Shown here: one piece after another, positions 32,416-41,869 of the stretch | Numbering within the stretch: position 1 is the first letter of the stretch | Layout of the letters: each line of letters begins with the position of its first letter | Assembly: GCA_003151415.1 (NCBI GenBank) | Contig: PLXK01000023.1 | Location: 1 to 41,968, forward strand | Direction of reading: 5' to 3' | Origin: Bacteroidota bacterium | GTDB taxonomy: Bacteria > Bacteroidota > Bacteroidia > Palsa-965 | Length of the DNA stretch: 41,968 bases | The notes under the pieces: model-generated | Told to the model about the DNA's origin: nothing | Databases searched by the model: none | The model's input: only the letters and a program-made list of their open reading frames with translations | Made by a program: the position numbers and the translations under genes

Positions 32416-35400
32416 ATGGATCGGCAAATTCAAAATTTCTGTAAAGCTCCTGGGCTTTTGTTTTTCCTGGTTACGGCAAGCCCGGCCTTTTCGCAATGTC
32501 ATCAACAGTACAGTGCGTATTACGGTGTCAATCAGGCTTCATATTCGGATGTCGGAAATCTTTCCATGGATTTGGACAGTCTGGAAACACCTTACCTGGC
32601 TTATATTTCCTATTCAACCACATGGAAAATCAACGCCATGAAATTCAGCGGCGGGCAATGGGCTGCTTTGGATACGGCCGCTTTGCCTGCCAAAACAGGT
32701 TCGTTTGTAAAAATGACCGTGGACAAACACGGAGCTCCCTGTATGGCATACTGCGCTGGTATGGGATATCGTTTGAGTGTTGTGCGCCATGTGGGCAATG
32801 CCTGGGATACAATCGGGCAGCAGGGTTTTACTCCCGGTCAGGCAAGTTATCCGGATTTGATCTTTGATAAATTCAATACCCCTTATGTGATTTTTCAGGA
32901 CAATGCAAATTCAACCAAAGCCTCGGTGATGAAATACACAGGCTCGTCCTGGGTCTTTGTCGGTTCGCCCGGATTTTCTGTGTCAAAAGCCAGTTATCTG
33001 CATCTGGCCATAGATACAGCCGGAACCCTGTATGCTGCCTTTCGCGATGAAGCAACGGGCCGGGCTTTTCTGATGAATTACACAGGCTCTGGCTGGGTGA
33101 CAACCGGAGGCGCTGCTGTTTCTGCTGGACATGCCACCAGCATCGCGCTGGCGCTCGACAAAACAGGCGTTCCCTTTGTGGCTTATTCGGGTAGTCTGGT
33201 GACATACAAGGCCAGTGTAAAAAAATACAACGGTTCGGCCTGGGTGTATGTGGGCACGCAGGGTTTTTCTCCTTTCTACAGCAACAGCCACAGCCTGGTT
33301 TTTGATCAAAGCGGCGCCCCCATGCTGGCTTACGGCGAAGGCGGCACCAACTCCGAAGGGCCGGCCATTGTGATGAAATATACCGGCGCTGTGTGGTCGT
33401 ACGTGGGCATGAAAGATTTTTCGCAGGGACCCACAACGAATATGACGCTTGTCATCGGCAGCTCAGGCACTCCGTTTCTGTCCTATACCGATGTATTCAA
33501 CAACGAAAAAGCTTCGGTCATGAAATTTACCGGCACAGGATGGTCGAACCTGGGTCAGTCGGGTTTCTCTGCCGGCATGGCTCCTTTTACCTCACTGGCT
33601 GTGGATCCTTCGGGTACGGCATTTATGGCTTTTCAGGATATGGAAAACGGGAAAAAAGCCTGTGTCATGAAATACAACGGAACTTCCTGGACCTATGTGG
33701 GTGCTCCCGGTCTTTCTGCCGGTGCGGCCTGTTACACGCATCTTTTGTGTGACAAAACGGGCGCTCTTTTTCTTTTCTATTCGGATGGAAACATGAATGC
33801 GGTGACAGGCCGGATTCATGTACTGAAATATGCCGGCGCGGTATGGACTGCTTTACCCGATCCGGGGACTTCTCATTCGGGTCTTTTCGGATTCGACTGC
33901 CTCCTGGACACCGCCGGTAAGCCCGTGGTTGCTTTTACCGATTCGGCTTATACCAACTCGATTTCCGTCAAACGTTTCAATGGCACATCCTGGAGTTTTA
34001 TCGGAGCACCAGGCTTTACCGGAACCCTTTCTTTTAACCCCAGCATATGCATGTCGCCACGCGGCACATTTTATATGACCTATAGCGATTACAACAGTTC
34101 CTGGCTGAAGGCGACGCGTTATTCGGGATCGGTCTGGAATGCATATGGCCAGAATGTCGTTCAGTATCCGCAGGTGGCTGTTATCCGCGTGGGCAAAAGC
34201 GAACTGCCCTATATCATGTACAATGCCAGCACCAGTCCGCCCGATGTGCTGGTGCGTGCCGATTATTTCGGTAACTGGAATGTGGTCACCTCTTCCTCCG
34301 GAGCCAATCTGTCAAACTATCCTCCGCATGTGGCCCTGGTGCTCGACAACAACGAGAATCCGTATTGCGCCTATCCCTATCCGAATTTATATCCGGCTTT
34401 GAACATTCAGGAAAGGCTGGGCATCACGGCTGTCATCAACGGATATCCGATGAACATGAACGACAGTTCGAAGGTGAATTCGGTTGGATCTTTCAGCTAT
34501 CCCAATCTTGTTTTGGATACGGCCGGCAATATGATCATCGGGTATCAGGACGGAGGAGCGGTGGTGCAGAAATACAATCTGATTCGTCTCAACCCTTCTT
34601 CCCAAACCAGCACGTATGTATGCCTGGGCTCGGATGCAACATGCTCGGTCAGCGCTTCGGCCCCGGTACCGCTTACCTATCAGTGGCAGGTGGATTCGCT
34701 GGGTTCGGGTTTCATCAATCTTCAAAACAATATCCATTATTCGGGAATCGGTACACCCTCGCTTACCGTGCATGCACTGCAATGGCCTTATGATGGGTAC
34801 AACTATCAATGCGTTGTGAAGGGAGCCTGTTTTACATATACGGTACCGGTCATATTCGGTCTCAGGGCTCCGTCGGTATTTTTCTCTTCCCTGGGTTTTG
34901 CCGATACGGTATGCAAATCGCCGGCAACCTATACGCTCAGCGGCGGAGCTCCGGCCGGGGGTGTTTACGGCGGCCCGCATGTGACCGGAAATCTGTTTCA
35001 TGCAGACACCGCCGGGGTGTTTACATTGACTTACCGATACACCGACAGCACGGGCTGTCCGAATACCGCCAGCCATACCGTACATGTGGATTCTCCGGTA
35101 GTCAGCTTTGCAAGCCTGGGTTTCAAAGACACTTTGTGCGCCAGTGCTGTAGGCCATACCCTGAGCGGAGGAAGCCCGGCAGGAGGCATTTACAGCGGAC
35201 CGAAAGTGAACGCCGGAATTTTTCATGCCGACAGCATCGGCGTTTTCACACTTACGTACACCTATACCGATCAGGCCCATTGTTCCGCCTCGGCCAGTCA
35301 TGTTGTGCATGTAAGGAGTTGTACAGGCATTGAAGAGCTGGGCATGGGCAAAGTCCTGATTTATCCGAACCCTGTTACCGACAGAATCATCATCCAGTTT

Positions 35401-35595
35401 GAACAGGCCGCAGGAACGGAATACCAGGCCGAGCTGATGAACATGAACGGACAAGTAATACGTAGCCAAAGAATCAATGTAGGAGCAGACAACAAAATAG
35501 AACTGTCGCTCGAGGGGCTGGTGCCGGGAGTTTATGCCATTCGTTTGTACAGCGACAAAGCCACTTACAACGGCCGGTTTGTCAAGATGGAATAG
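32416..35595 (+). CDS. Propeller-repeat secreted protein with T9SS type A sorting domain
   Basis: 1059 residues. A hydrophobic N-terminus ends at FLVTASPAFSQ, an expected signal peptide. Residues about 30-700 hold about a dozen repeats near 50 residues, each with a beta-strand pattern like ASVMKYTGSSWVFVGSPGFS and PYVIFQD / FVAYSG-type partners, consistent with beta-propeller blades. An Ig-like domain (about 735-810) and two 73-residue repeats (FSSLGFADTVCKSPATYTLS and FASLGFKDTLCASAVGHTLS) follow. The end is a T9SS type A signal (VLIYPNPVTDRIIIQF ... GVYAIRLYSDKATYNGRFVK). Secreted or attached to the cell surface; ligand unknown. Its stop lies 4 bp from the convergent next gene. Confidence 0.83.
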   Translation: MDRQIQNFCKAPGLLFFLVTASPAFSQCHQQYSAYYGVNQASYSDVGNLSMDLDSLETPYLAYISYSTTWKINAMKFSGGQWAALDTAALPAKTGSFVKMTVDKHGAPCMAYCAGMGYRLSVVRHVGNAWDTIGQQGFTPGQASYPDLIFDKFNTPYVIFQDNANSTKASVMKYTGSSWVFVGSPGFSVSKASYLHLAIDTAGTLYAAFRDEATGRAFLMNYTGSGWVTTGGAAVSAGHATSIALALDKTGVPFVAYSGSLVTYKASVKKYNGSAWVYVGTQGFSPFYSNSHSLVFDQSGAPMLAYGEGGTNSEGPAIVMKYTGAVWSYVGMKDFSQGPTTNMTLVIGSSGTPFLSYTDVFNNEKASVMKFTGTGWSNLGQSGFSAGMAPFTSLAVDPSGTAFMAFQDMENGKKACVMKYNGTSWTYVGAPGLSAGAACYTHLLCDKTGALFLFYSDGNMNAVTGRIHVLKYAGAVWTALPDPGTSHSGLFGFDCLLDTAGKPVVAFTDSAYTNSISVKRFNGTSWSFIGAPGFTGTLSFNPSICMSPRGTFYMTYSDYNSSWLKATRYSGSVWNAYGQNVVQYPQVAVIRVGKSELPYIMYNASTSPPDVLVRADYFGNWNVVTSSSGANLSNYPPHVALVLDNNENPYCAYPYPNLYPALNIQERLGITAVINGYPMNMNDSSKVNSVGSFSYPNLVLDTAGNMIIGYQDGGAVVQKYNLIRLNPSSQTSTYVCLGSDATCSVSASAPVPLTYQWQVDSLGSGFINLQNNIHYSGIGTPSLTVHALQWPYDGYNYQCVVKGACFTYTVPVIFGLRAPSVFFSSLGFADTVCKSPATYTLSGGAPAGGVYGGPHVTGNLFHADTAGVFTLTYRYTDSTGCPNTASHTVHVDSPVVSFASLGFKDTLCASAVGHTLSGGSPAGGIYSGPKVNAGIFHADSIGVFTLTYTYTDQAHCSASASHVVHVRSCTGIEELGMGKVLIYPNPVTDRIIIQFEQAAGTEYQAELMNMNGQVIRSQRINVGADNKIELSLEGLVPGVYAIRLYSDKATYNGRFVKME

Positions 35596-35599
35596 GGAA

Positions 35600-36154
35600 T
35601 CACCAGTCGGGCCTGGAATGTGTCATGTCCGCGATTTTCATTTTTTTAAAACGAGTGGTCTTGGCCCATTTGGGAATCATGACATTCATGGTTTCTGCCG
35701 GATCGTTGTCGTGAATTAAAAGATCTGCGCCATCAAACCTCGCTTTCCAGATCTGGATCCGTCCGGTGTAAACCAGGATCAGGTACTCAATTTTTATCCG
35801 GCCATTTTTTTTAATCTTGTAATAACCTACCGTACCCGTTTTCATGTTGTTTATTTCTTCGGTTGTTGGCAATTTGTTTTTTTCTGTTGAACAAATCCGG
35901 ACCTGTCCCGTATTGAAAAACCGGTAATAGACATAGCACGATCGGGCGCTGTCTAAAGAATTTCGGTATTGGATATGGGTGATGTAAATGGAGTTGGTAT
36001 CCAGGCGGAGGGTGTCCTGCAAATGGAAAGGGTGTTTTTTGTAATTGAAAAACCCGGCTTCTTTGGGCCGCATTCCGCCCTGGTCGTTGATTGTATACTG
36101 CAGCGAGCAGGAGGAAAGAAGAAGAAGGAGCAGGAAGAGTGGAATGAATTTCAT
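35600..36154 (-). CDS. Lipoprotein of unknown function
   Basis: 184 residues. MKFIPLFLLLLLLSSCSLQY has a clear lipobox (LSSC), so the protein should be lipidated at Cys16. The mature part is basic and has beta-rich segments such as SIYITHIQYRN, CYVYYRFFNTGQVRIC and IKIEYLILVYTGRIQIW. No family is recognised. It is convergent with the propeller gene with 4 bp between stops, and is transcribed with the unknown secreted protein and L,D-transpeptidase genes upstream on the same strand. Confidence 0.65.
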   Translation of the reverse strand: MKFIPLFLLLLLLSSCSLQYTINDQGGMRPKEAGFFNYKKHPFHLQDTLRLDTNSIYITHIQYRNSLDSARSCYVYYRFFNTGQVRICSTEKNKLPTTEEINNMKTGTVGYYKIKKNGRIKIEYLILVYTGRIQIWKARFDGADLLIHDNDPAETMNVMIPKWAKTTRFKKMKIADMTHSRPDW

Positions 36155-36205
36155 GCGTAAAGATAGGTGAATGCTTCGCTCTGCCGGTTCAGAATAAAAC
36201 CGGCT

Positions 36206-36739
36206 CTAGAAAAATTTAACATTGTAAGCCTGTTCCTCTCCCTGTTTATAAAAAGGCTGTCTGTGAAAAGGTAAAAACAAAGCATGACCCAATGTGGAAC
36301 AGCCGCCGCCGGGAGGATCATCACAAAATTTCCGGATACGTATATAATGCACCCTTTTACCTGTTGTCCGGCAGACGACATTGGCCTGTTTTTCACGCAG
36401 GAAGCCGATAAAAAAACTTTCTGTTATCCCTTGCACAATCGGAACACTGGCAAAGGAAGTTAAACTCACCGTATCGCGGAGCGTGGAAAAGGCAAGCAGG
36501 CTGTCTGCGGCACTGTGCATTTGTATGTCCAGGTTTCCCTGATAGTGTCTGGTCTTATCTTTCATCAGGGCGATCAGTTTGTCTCTCTCTGCATAGAGCA
36601 CGACATTTCCAATGCTGCATGAAACGGTGTGTGTAAAAGTTCGTTTGTGCAGCCAGTGCCAGCCCGAGCTGAAATGTTGCGGGTAGGCCGTAGCCGGAAG
36701 AAGGAGGAAAAAAAGGATGATGGAGAAAAAGGATTTCAA
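36206..36739 (-). CDS. Secreted protein of unknown function (probable TTG start)
   Basis: About 177 residues from a TTG at 36739, which gives a signal peptide (KSFFSIILFFLLLPATAYPQ). The open frame extends to an ATG at 36841, but that would overlap the L,D-transpeptidase gene by 65 bp and put 34 residues before the hydrophobic core, so TTG is preferred. The mature part has His/Trp-rich (WHWLHKRTFTHTV) and Cys-containing (RKFCDDPPGGGCSTLGH) segments; no family is recognised. Probably co-transcribed with its neighbours on the minus strand. Confidence 0.55.
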   Translation of the reverse strand: MKSFFSIILFFLLLPATAYPQHFSSGWHWLHKRTFTHTVSCSIGNVVLYAERDKLIALMKDKTRHYQGNLDIQMHSAADSLLAFSTLRDTVSLTSFASVPIVQGITESFFIGFLREKQANVVCRTTGKRVHYIRIRKFCDDPPGGGCSTLGHALFLPFHRQPFYKQGEEQAYNVKFF

Positions 36740-36776
36740 TGTTTTGTCTTTGATTAAATGAAAGCCCGGGATTTTG

Positions 36777-37310
36777 TCAGGGATTGATTTGTATGGGTGT
36801 ACCAACGGGAACGGCATTGTAAAGCTCTTCGACTTCTTCATCGGTGAGGGCGATACATCCGTTTGTCCAGTCTTTCCATCGGTGAAACTTTCGCGTGTAC
36901 CAATCCCCGTTTTTTAAACCGTGAATCTTCACGTCCCCGCCGGTGGGTTTGCCCAATTTTTTTGCATTTTCAAGGTCATCGCGGTTCGGGTACGAGATAC
37001 CCAGATTTTTGTAATAACCGGAATTCGGATTCTTGTCTTTGATGCAATAAGTTCCTTCGGGTGTTTTTTTGTCATCTTCATACTCTTTTTTGCCGACAGG
37101 ATTTTTTCCAATGGATATCGTATAGGTCTTGAGTAATTTTCCGTTTGAATAAGCCAGTAATTCATGTTTCGATTTGAACACAACAAGCGAATCGATGTGT
37201 GCGTTTTTGGGCAAATGGGGTTCGGGGAAATAATAGTAAGCAGCAACCAGAGCCACAAGTATCAGCAGGGATCTGAAAATGATTTTAAAGATTGATTTGA
37301 GGATCTTCAT
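36777..37310 (-). CDS. L,D-transpeptidase (YkuD domain) family protein
   Basis: 177 residues from the ATG at 37308-37310; an ATG at 37343 would add 11. An N-terminal TM anchor (FRSLLILVALVAAYYYF) is followed by the YkuD domain at about 40-177: GKNPVGKKEYEDDKKTPEGT, DVKIHGLKNG (His130) and DWTNGCIALTDEEVEELY (catalytic Cys152). These enzymes form 3-3 peptidoglycan crosslinks or attach proteins to the wall through the peptide stem; some only trim. It should act in the periplasm, anchored to the inner membrane. All expected motifs are intact. Its stop lies 38 bp before the next gene on the same strand. Confidence 0.85.
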   Translation of the reverse strand: MKILKSIFKIIFRSLLILVALVAAYYYFPEPHLPKNAHIDSLVVFKSKHELLAYSNGKLLKTYTISIGKNPVGKKEYEDDKKTPEGTYCIKDKNPNSGYYKNLGISYPNRDDLENAKKLGKPTGGDVKIHGLKNGDWYTRKFHRWKDWTNGCIALTDEEVEELYNAVPVGTPIQINP

Positions 37311-37345
37311 GGTTCGCATACAGCCTAAACGATCATTCCTCACAT

Positions 37346-38755
37346 TTAATGTTGTACGATCAGCTTTTTTCTGACGACCGTTCCATTCAGAGTCCGGATT
37401 TTTAGCAGATAGATTCCCGAAGGGAGCATAGACGTATTGCAGCTCATCGGATTCGTGTGAATCAGTCCCGGTAAACAGATTGCCTTTCCCTGCATGTCCT
37501 GTAGTTGAATATCGACGATGATGCTTGACGAGTTCAGGAAGACATAGTCCGATGCGGGATTGGGGTAAATGTCTATCTCCGGAAGAGTTTCACAACAGGC
37601 GGAACCGACAGCTGTGGCGGTATTCAAATCGTTGAAGAGCCACTGATAGGCCGCAGGAAACTCCCGGCTCCAGAACCATTCGGCATGTTGTCCATCGGGC
37701 CAGGTAAGCAGTTTCGTTCTTGCGGGGCTCAATCCCCTGGCAATAACGCTGTCCTGCATGGCGGTCATCAGCGGAACCATGGTGGAGTCTTCGGTGGTAC
37801 CTGAAACAAAATAAAACTTCATGTCGGACTGAACACCCTGGGTGTGGATTTGTTGAAAGATGGTATCGGTAAACCAGAAGGAAGGAGAAAGCAAACCGAC
37901 TTTTTTAAATGTCTGCGGATACGCAATGCCGCCATATTGCGAAATGAGGCCGCCCATGGAGCTTCCCATGATACCGGTGTACTTCGGAATGTTGAACGTT
38001 CTAAACGCATTGTCTATATAAGGTTTGAGATTGTGTTCGAGCCAGTCCATGTACTGTTTGCCCTGACCACCGCCATAAGAAGGATTGTTCCAGGGAGAAT
38101 ATTCATTCAGCCGGTTTGAGCCGCCGTTATCAATCCCAACGACAATGATTCCATAATCACCCTGGCTGAAAAGCGTGTTGAGCGATTCATCCACTTTCCA
38201 TTCTCCAAAGGCAGAGGTCGTCTGATCAAATAAATTCTGGCCATCCTGCATGTATAACACAGGGTATTGTTTTACGGAGGTATAATAATCCGGCGGGAGG
38301 TAGACCCAAATCCTGCGCGAGGTATTGAGCTGTGGCAGTGGGAAATCGGTATCGAGCATATACACGTTGGAGGTAGCTGTACACACCTGCCCGTCTCCGC
38401 CGATATCCTGCCAGCCATTGATTTGCAGGTTCAATGTTGAAGGGCTTCCGGAATAGGTATAGGTTCTGTTGGCGATGGTGCCACCCGTTGAATTCGCCTC
38501 CACAAAGGCCCAGCTGCCCCGGGTCACTTTAAACTGCAGGGCTCCGGCGGGAGGGTTGATGACCAGCTGAAAGGTATTGGGACCTGTTCTGTTAAAGGCA
38601 TAAGCAGGGCTGTTCACCACCCAGGCATTGAATGTGCCCGAAAGAAAAAGCGTGTCGGCCAGAGGAGTGTATTGATAGGCGTAGGTGATGTTGACGGTAA
38701 GTTGTGCCCATCCACAAGCAGGAAGGCAAAGGCAGAGCCAGAGTAGTTTTTTCAT
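37346..38755 (-). CDS. Secreted esterase-family protein with N-terminal CBM-like domain and T9SS type A signal
   Basis: 469 residues from the ATG at 38753-38755, which gives the signal peptide KKLLWLCLCLPACGWAQ; the frame opens at 38848 but that start would add 31 residues before it. A CBM20/48-like beta-sandwich spans about 19-120 (LADTLFLSGTFNAWVVNSPA). The esterase-D/PF00756 domain spans about 130-390: RRIWVYLPPDYYTSVKQYPV, YMQDGQNLFD, GIMGSSMGGLISQYGGIAYP (nucleophile Ser266) and the His in WPDGQHAEWFW. The last 75 residues are the T9SS type A signal (DIYPNPASDYVFLNSS). It probably de-esterifies a polysaccharide or similar substrate outside the cell. Divergent from the PKD gene. Confidence 0.85.
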   Translation of the reverse strand: MKKLLWLCLCLPACGWAQLTVNITYAYQYTPLADTLFLSGTFNAWVVNSPAYAFNRTGPNTFQLVINPPAGALQFKVTRGSWAFVEANSTGGTIANRTYTYSGSPSTLNLQINGWQDIGGDGQVCTATSNVYMLDTDFPLPQLNTSRRIWVYLPPDYYTSVKQYPVLYMQDGQNLFDQTTSAFGEWKVDESLNTLFSQGDYGIIVVGIDNGGSNRLNEYSPWNNPSYGGGQGKQYMDWLEHNLKPYIDNAFRTFNIPKYTGIMGSSMGGLISQYGGIAYPQTFKKVGLLSPSFWFTDTIFQQIHTQGVQSDMKFYFVSGTTEDSTMVPLMTAMQDSVIARGLSPARTKLLTWPDGQHAEWFWSREFPAAYQWLFNDLNTATAVGSACCETLPEIDIYPNPASDYVFLNSSSIIVDIQLQDMQGKAICLPGLIHTNPMSCNTSMLPSGIYLLKIRTLNGTVVRKKLIVQH

Positions 38756-38779
38756 TCGTATGTCTGATGATTGGAGGAG

Positions 38780-38808
38780 GGAAGATAGCAAAAATTGCGA
38801 AATACCAA
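38780..38808 (-). promoter_or_regulatory. Probable promoter of the esterase gene
   Basis: Minus-strand TTG (38808-38806), about 18 bp spacer, then TATCTTCC (38787-38780), a two-mismatch form of TAnnTTTG. It lies 25 bp upstream of the ATG. Confidence 0.35.
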
Positions 38809-38886
38809 GGGACTCTTTAGGAGTCCATCCACACCATGAGACGGGCATAAATCCCGCCTGAAGAGGTAAGATATCTGCAAAATCAA

Positions 38887-38918
38887 TTTGTCTATGGCCT
38901 TCCCCGAGAATACATTTG
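38887..38918 (+). promoter_or_regulatory. Full consensus promoter of the PKD/T9SS gene
   Basis: TTTG (38887-38890), 20-bp spacer, TACATTTG (38911-38918): both Bacteroidota elements match consensus (TTTG and TAnnTTTG). It is the best promoter seen in the window, 46 bp upstream of the next start. Confidence 0.65.
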
Positions 38919-38964
38919 TATCAGATACAGGCATGATGTCTGTATCCTTTAAAACCATACCGCT

Positions 38965-40386
38965 TTGAACACATCAACCAAATTCCTCGCCAGCCTTTGT
39001 CTGGTCCTCCTTTTAGGAACCCTCAACACCTTCGCCCAAAGCGCACATGCCTCCTTTACCTGGCTGCAGCCGGCCCCCAACACCATTCAGTTTTCAAATA
39101 CATCAACAGGCAGCTATCCGGTTGCTGACAATTTCTGGGAGTATGGCGACAATACGCCGCTTGAGTCGGGTGTCAATCCAAAGCATGTTTTTAATGTTCC
39201 TGGCACTTACCGGGTCCTTCTGCTCATTGCCGATACCACCACATGGACGATATACGATTCCGTAAGCCAGGTTGTAAGCGTAAGCGGAACGGTAATTTGC
39301 AACATGCAAAGCTCCAATTCGTCCATCATTCCTTCCACCTGCCAGAGCTGTGCCGACGGATCAGGATTCGTTTCGACCAGCGGAGGTACTACTCCTTATA
39401 CCTATTCGTGGACCAACAGCGCAGTCACAAATAATTTTCCGATGGGGATGACCGGTGGCACTTATTATTGCACCATAACCGATGCCAATGGTTGCAGCAC
39501 CGTTGACTCCATGACTATTCCAACCGGACCGCCCTGTTCTGCAGGATTTACATGGACTGAACCCTCAGCCAATCATTGGGCGATAAAGAGCACCTGTAAA
39601 GGTCTGAGCAATAGCTCAAGCGTAATACTTTCAGTAAATGGGGCGTATTATGCCAACATGGCCTTTGACTCCATAAAGGAATATATCCCTGCCGGAAGAT
39701 ACGAGGTATGCATCACCATGAGCAACTTCGGTGGAATTGTGGGGGCATGTACGAACAGTTATTGCGACAGTGTCATCATCAGCGGACCACCGGCTTGTTC
39801 TGCGGCTTTTACCCTTACGGCAGATTCATTGAATCCTGGAAAATATACAGCGGTGAACAATGCAAGCGGGGCAGGACCTCTGAAATATTATTGGTACTGG
39901 GGAGATGGTTCGATGGATACGGTCTCGGCCACTCCAAGCCACACCTATGCGGGTCCCGGATTTTACTCCATTTGTCTTTATATACGCGATACGGTAGGAT
40001 GCTCGTCTTATTATTGCGACAGCACGGCATTGGCCCGCCTGCCTGCCTGGGCTCAGAATATACATCCCAACGTAAATGTAGTGATGGGGAAAGGAGCCAC
40101 GGGTATTCTGACAGAACCTTCCCTTCTGAATTCCTTCAATGCTTATCCAAGCCCCAGTTCGGGAGCTGTTAATATTGCCTACTCCCTCATGCGGAATGCG
40201 ACAGTTGAAATCAAGTTATTCAACCTGCAAGGACAGGAACTGATGCAACTGGAATCTGAACGGACACAGGAAGCAGGAGCACATGAGATCCATGCTGAGC
40301 TTGGCAGTTTGGATCAGGGCACCTATTTTATCCGGATAATGTCCAATGGAATGCCGGAAACGAAATGGATTTCGATTGTTCGCTGA
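38965..40386 (+). CDS. PKD-domain secreted protein with T9SS type A sorting domain (TTG start)
   Basis: 473 residues from a TTG at 38965; upstream ATGs at 38933 and 38936 are out of frame. Signal peptide KFLASLCLVLLLGTLNTFAQ. A PKD-like domain (about 40-105: FWEYGDNTPLESGVNPKHVF), an SprB-type repeat (about 110-170: QSCADGSGFVSTSGGTTPYT), an unassigned Cys-containing domain (about 180-265), a second PKD domain (about 275-345: KYYWYWGDGSMDTVSATPSH) and the T9SS type A signal (about 400-473: NAYPSPSSGAVNIAYSLMRN). Surface or secreted; no enzymatic motif. A consensus promoter lies 46 bp upstream; it shares a terminator with the convergent beta-helix gene. Confidence 0.8.
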   Translation: MNTSTKFLASLCLVLLLGTLNTFAQSAHASFTWLQPAPNTIQFSNTSTGSYPVADNFWEYGDNTPLESGVNPKHVFNVPGTYRVLLLIADTTTWTIYDSVSQVVSVSGTVICNMQSSNSSIIPSTCQSCADGSGFVSTSGGTTPYTYSWTNSAVTNNFPMGMTGGTYYCTITDANGCSTVDSMTIPTGPPCSAGFTWTEPSANHWAIKSTCKGLSNSSSVILSVNGAYYANMAFDSIKEYIPAGRYEVCITMSNFGGIVGACTNSYCDSVIISGPPACSAAFTLTADSLNPGKYTAVNNASGAGPLKYYWYWGDGSMDTVSATPSHTYAGPGFYSICLYIRDTVGCSSYYCDSTALARLPAWAQNIHPNVNVVMGKGATGILTEPSLLNSFNAYPSPSSGAVNIAYSLMRNATVEIKLFNLQGQELMQLESERTQEAGAHEIHAELGSLDQGTYFIRIMSNGMPETKWISIVR

Positions 40387-40401
40387 AGACCTTTGTCTGA
40401 G

Positions 40402-40440
40402 AAATATCCCTTGCCAGGTTGAGTCCGGCAGGGGATATTT
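40402..40440. terminator. Bidirectional terminator between convergent T9SS genes
   Basis: AAATATCCCTTGCC (40402-40415) pairs with GGCAGGGGATATTT (40427-40440) over 14 bp with one G/T wobble and an 11-base loop. It ends the PKD gene on the plus strand and overlaps the stop codon of the beta-helix gene on the minus strand. Confidence 0.85.
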
Positions 40441-41869
40441 AATGATTGTCCGTGATTACTATTTTGTCTACCGATAAAATTTTATTGTCCTCGGTCAGGC
40501 GAAGGAAATACAGTCCGCTTGGCAAGTTGTCTCGGTTTAAAGTAACTGTCTGTCCAGAAATATTTTTTATTTGCTTTACTGTCTGCCCGAAACAGTTGTC
40601 TATCGAAAGAGTGGCGTTATGGAAAGAGGTGTCTGCTCGCAAAACGGCCTGTGTAGAAAAGGGATTGGGGTAAATGAGAAAATTTATTTTGTCACTATAT
40701 TCCTTTACAAACACAGTGCTTGAGAAATATACAGAATCACAATCTGTACAACCAGCGAAATCTGTTACGCAAACAGTATAGTATCTATTATGAGAGAGTC
40801 CTGTAGCTGTTTGAGTAGTTTGAGTTGGAGAAGTATTCCATGAATAAGTAAATGGAGATACCCCCTTGGCGTTCGCAGTAGCTGTCCCGTTATTGCAAGT
40901 ACTGCATGTCGGGTAACTATAGGTTAATGAAATTATATTAAAGTTGCATAAATAGCATTGCATTGTATCTAAAGGCATAAATTGTACTACGCCTAAACCA
41001 ATGGAGTCTTTTCCGTCATGAATTAGTATTGAGGTTGAAGAAGAATCTGAAGTACACCAATAATTATCAGACACATTTGTATTTCCCGGTAACATATATT
41101 TTAAACTGTAAGTTTTATTGTTGCAAATCTTATTGCAGTAAATATGTTCGGTTGAATTTTCTAATTGAATACCAATCAAATTATTTTCTATACTGTTTTT
41201 TGTAAATAGATTTGGAGAATTCCCGCCGATATCAATAATTCCTGTTCCATTCTTTCTTATCTTACAATTAATAACGGAATTATTCTTCGATGGAGCATCG
41301 AAATTGATCCCGGCTATGGAATTTGAATCAATGGTGCTATTCTTAATTATTTTATTGTTGCCATTGTTTAATACACCTGATTGATTATTTATGATGAAGC
41401 AACTGTCTATTGTGCTGCGCCCCCCATTTTTAAGAAATACACCAACAAAATTATTTTTAATGTAACATTTTAGAATGGAGTTATTCCCAAGAGTAGTATC
41501 TAATATTCCGTATTGATTATTTTCGAATGTAGATGTTGAAACAAAGTTGCCATTAGCCGTATTATTAATCATTAATCCAGATTGATTATTTCCAAAATAA
41601 CAATTCGTAAAAGAACAATCCATAATTGTTTTCACGGCAATTTGATTAGAGGAGAAGTTGGTGTTTTCAACGCTTACTTGTGAACCACCTTGTAAACCTA
41701 TTGCATTAGAATCTACTATGCAGTTGGTGATTTTTGAATTATACAGGTTTTCCAGTCCGCAATTTGTATTGTGTTTAAAAATGCAACTATCAATTAAATT
41801 TCCTTCTGGCCCCCATGAGCCTCTGTATATAGCAGTGTTGTTGTTTGCAAAGAGAGAATGCTTAACCAT
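40439..41869 (-). CDS. Parallel beta-helix secreted protein with SprB-type repeat and T9SS type A signal (5' end uncertain)
   Basis: 476 residues from an internal ATG. The frame continues upstream without a stop to 41962 (NYCNFFYATYAINDGGYWDS matches the repeat style), where a TGA interrupts it three bases before the window edge, and no signal peptide is found. So the true N-terminus is missing, by truncation, frameshift or sequence error. Residues 1-290 are right-handed beta-helix repeats (NNTAIYRGSWGPEGNLIDSC). An SprB-type domain (about 310-385) and a type A T9SS signal (about 395-476: FLIYPNPFSTQAVLRADTSF) follow. The helix region is strikingly AT-rich compared with its neighbours, suggesting recent acquisition. 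Confidence 0.7.
   Translation of the reverse strand: MVKHSLFANNNTAIYRGSWGPEGNLIDSCIFKHNTNCGLENLYNSKITNCIVDSNAIGLQGGSQVSVENTNFSSNQIAVKTIMDCSFTNCYFGNNQSGLMINNTANGNFVSTSTFENNQYGILDTTLGNNSILKCYIKNNFVGVFLKNGGRSTIDSCFIINNQSGVLNNGNNKIIKNSTIDSNSIAGINFDAPSKNNSVINCKIRKNGTGIIDIGGNSPNLFTKNSIENNLIGIQLENSTEHIYCNKICNNKTYSLKYMLPGNTNVSDNYWCTSDSSSTSILIHDGKDSIGLGVVQFMPLDTMQCYLCNFNIISLTYSYPTCSTCNNGTATANAKGVSPFTYSWNTSPTQTTQTATGLSHNRYYTVCVTDFAGCTDCDSVYFSSTVFVKEYSDKINFLIYPNPFSTQAVLRADTSFHNATLSIDNCFGQTVKQIKNISGQTVTLNRDNLPSGLYFLRLTEDNKILSVDKIVITDNH

Noticed and set aside
34387-35469. 360-codon minus-strand frame opposite the propeller gene
   Set aside because: Product is Cys/Arg/His-rich without domains; the plus strand has clear T9SS and repeat domains.
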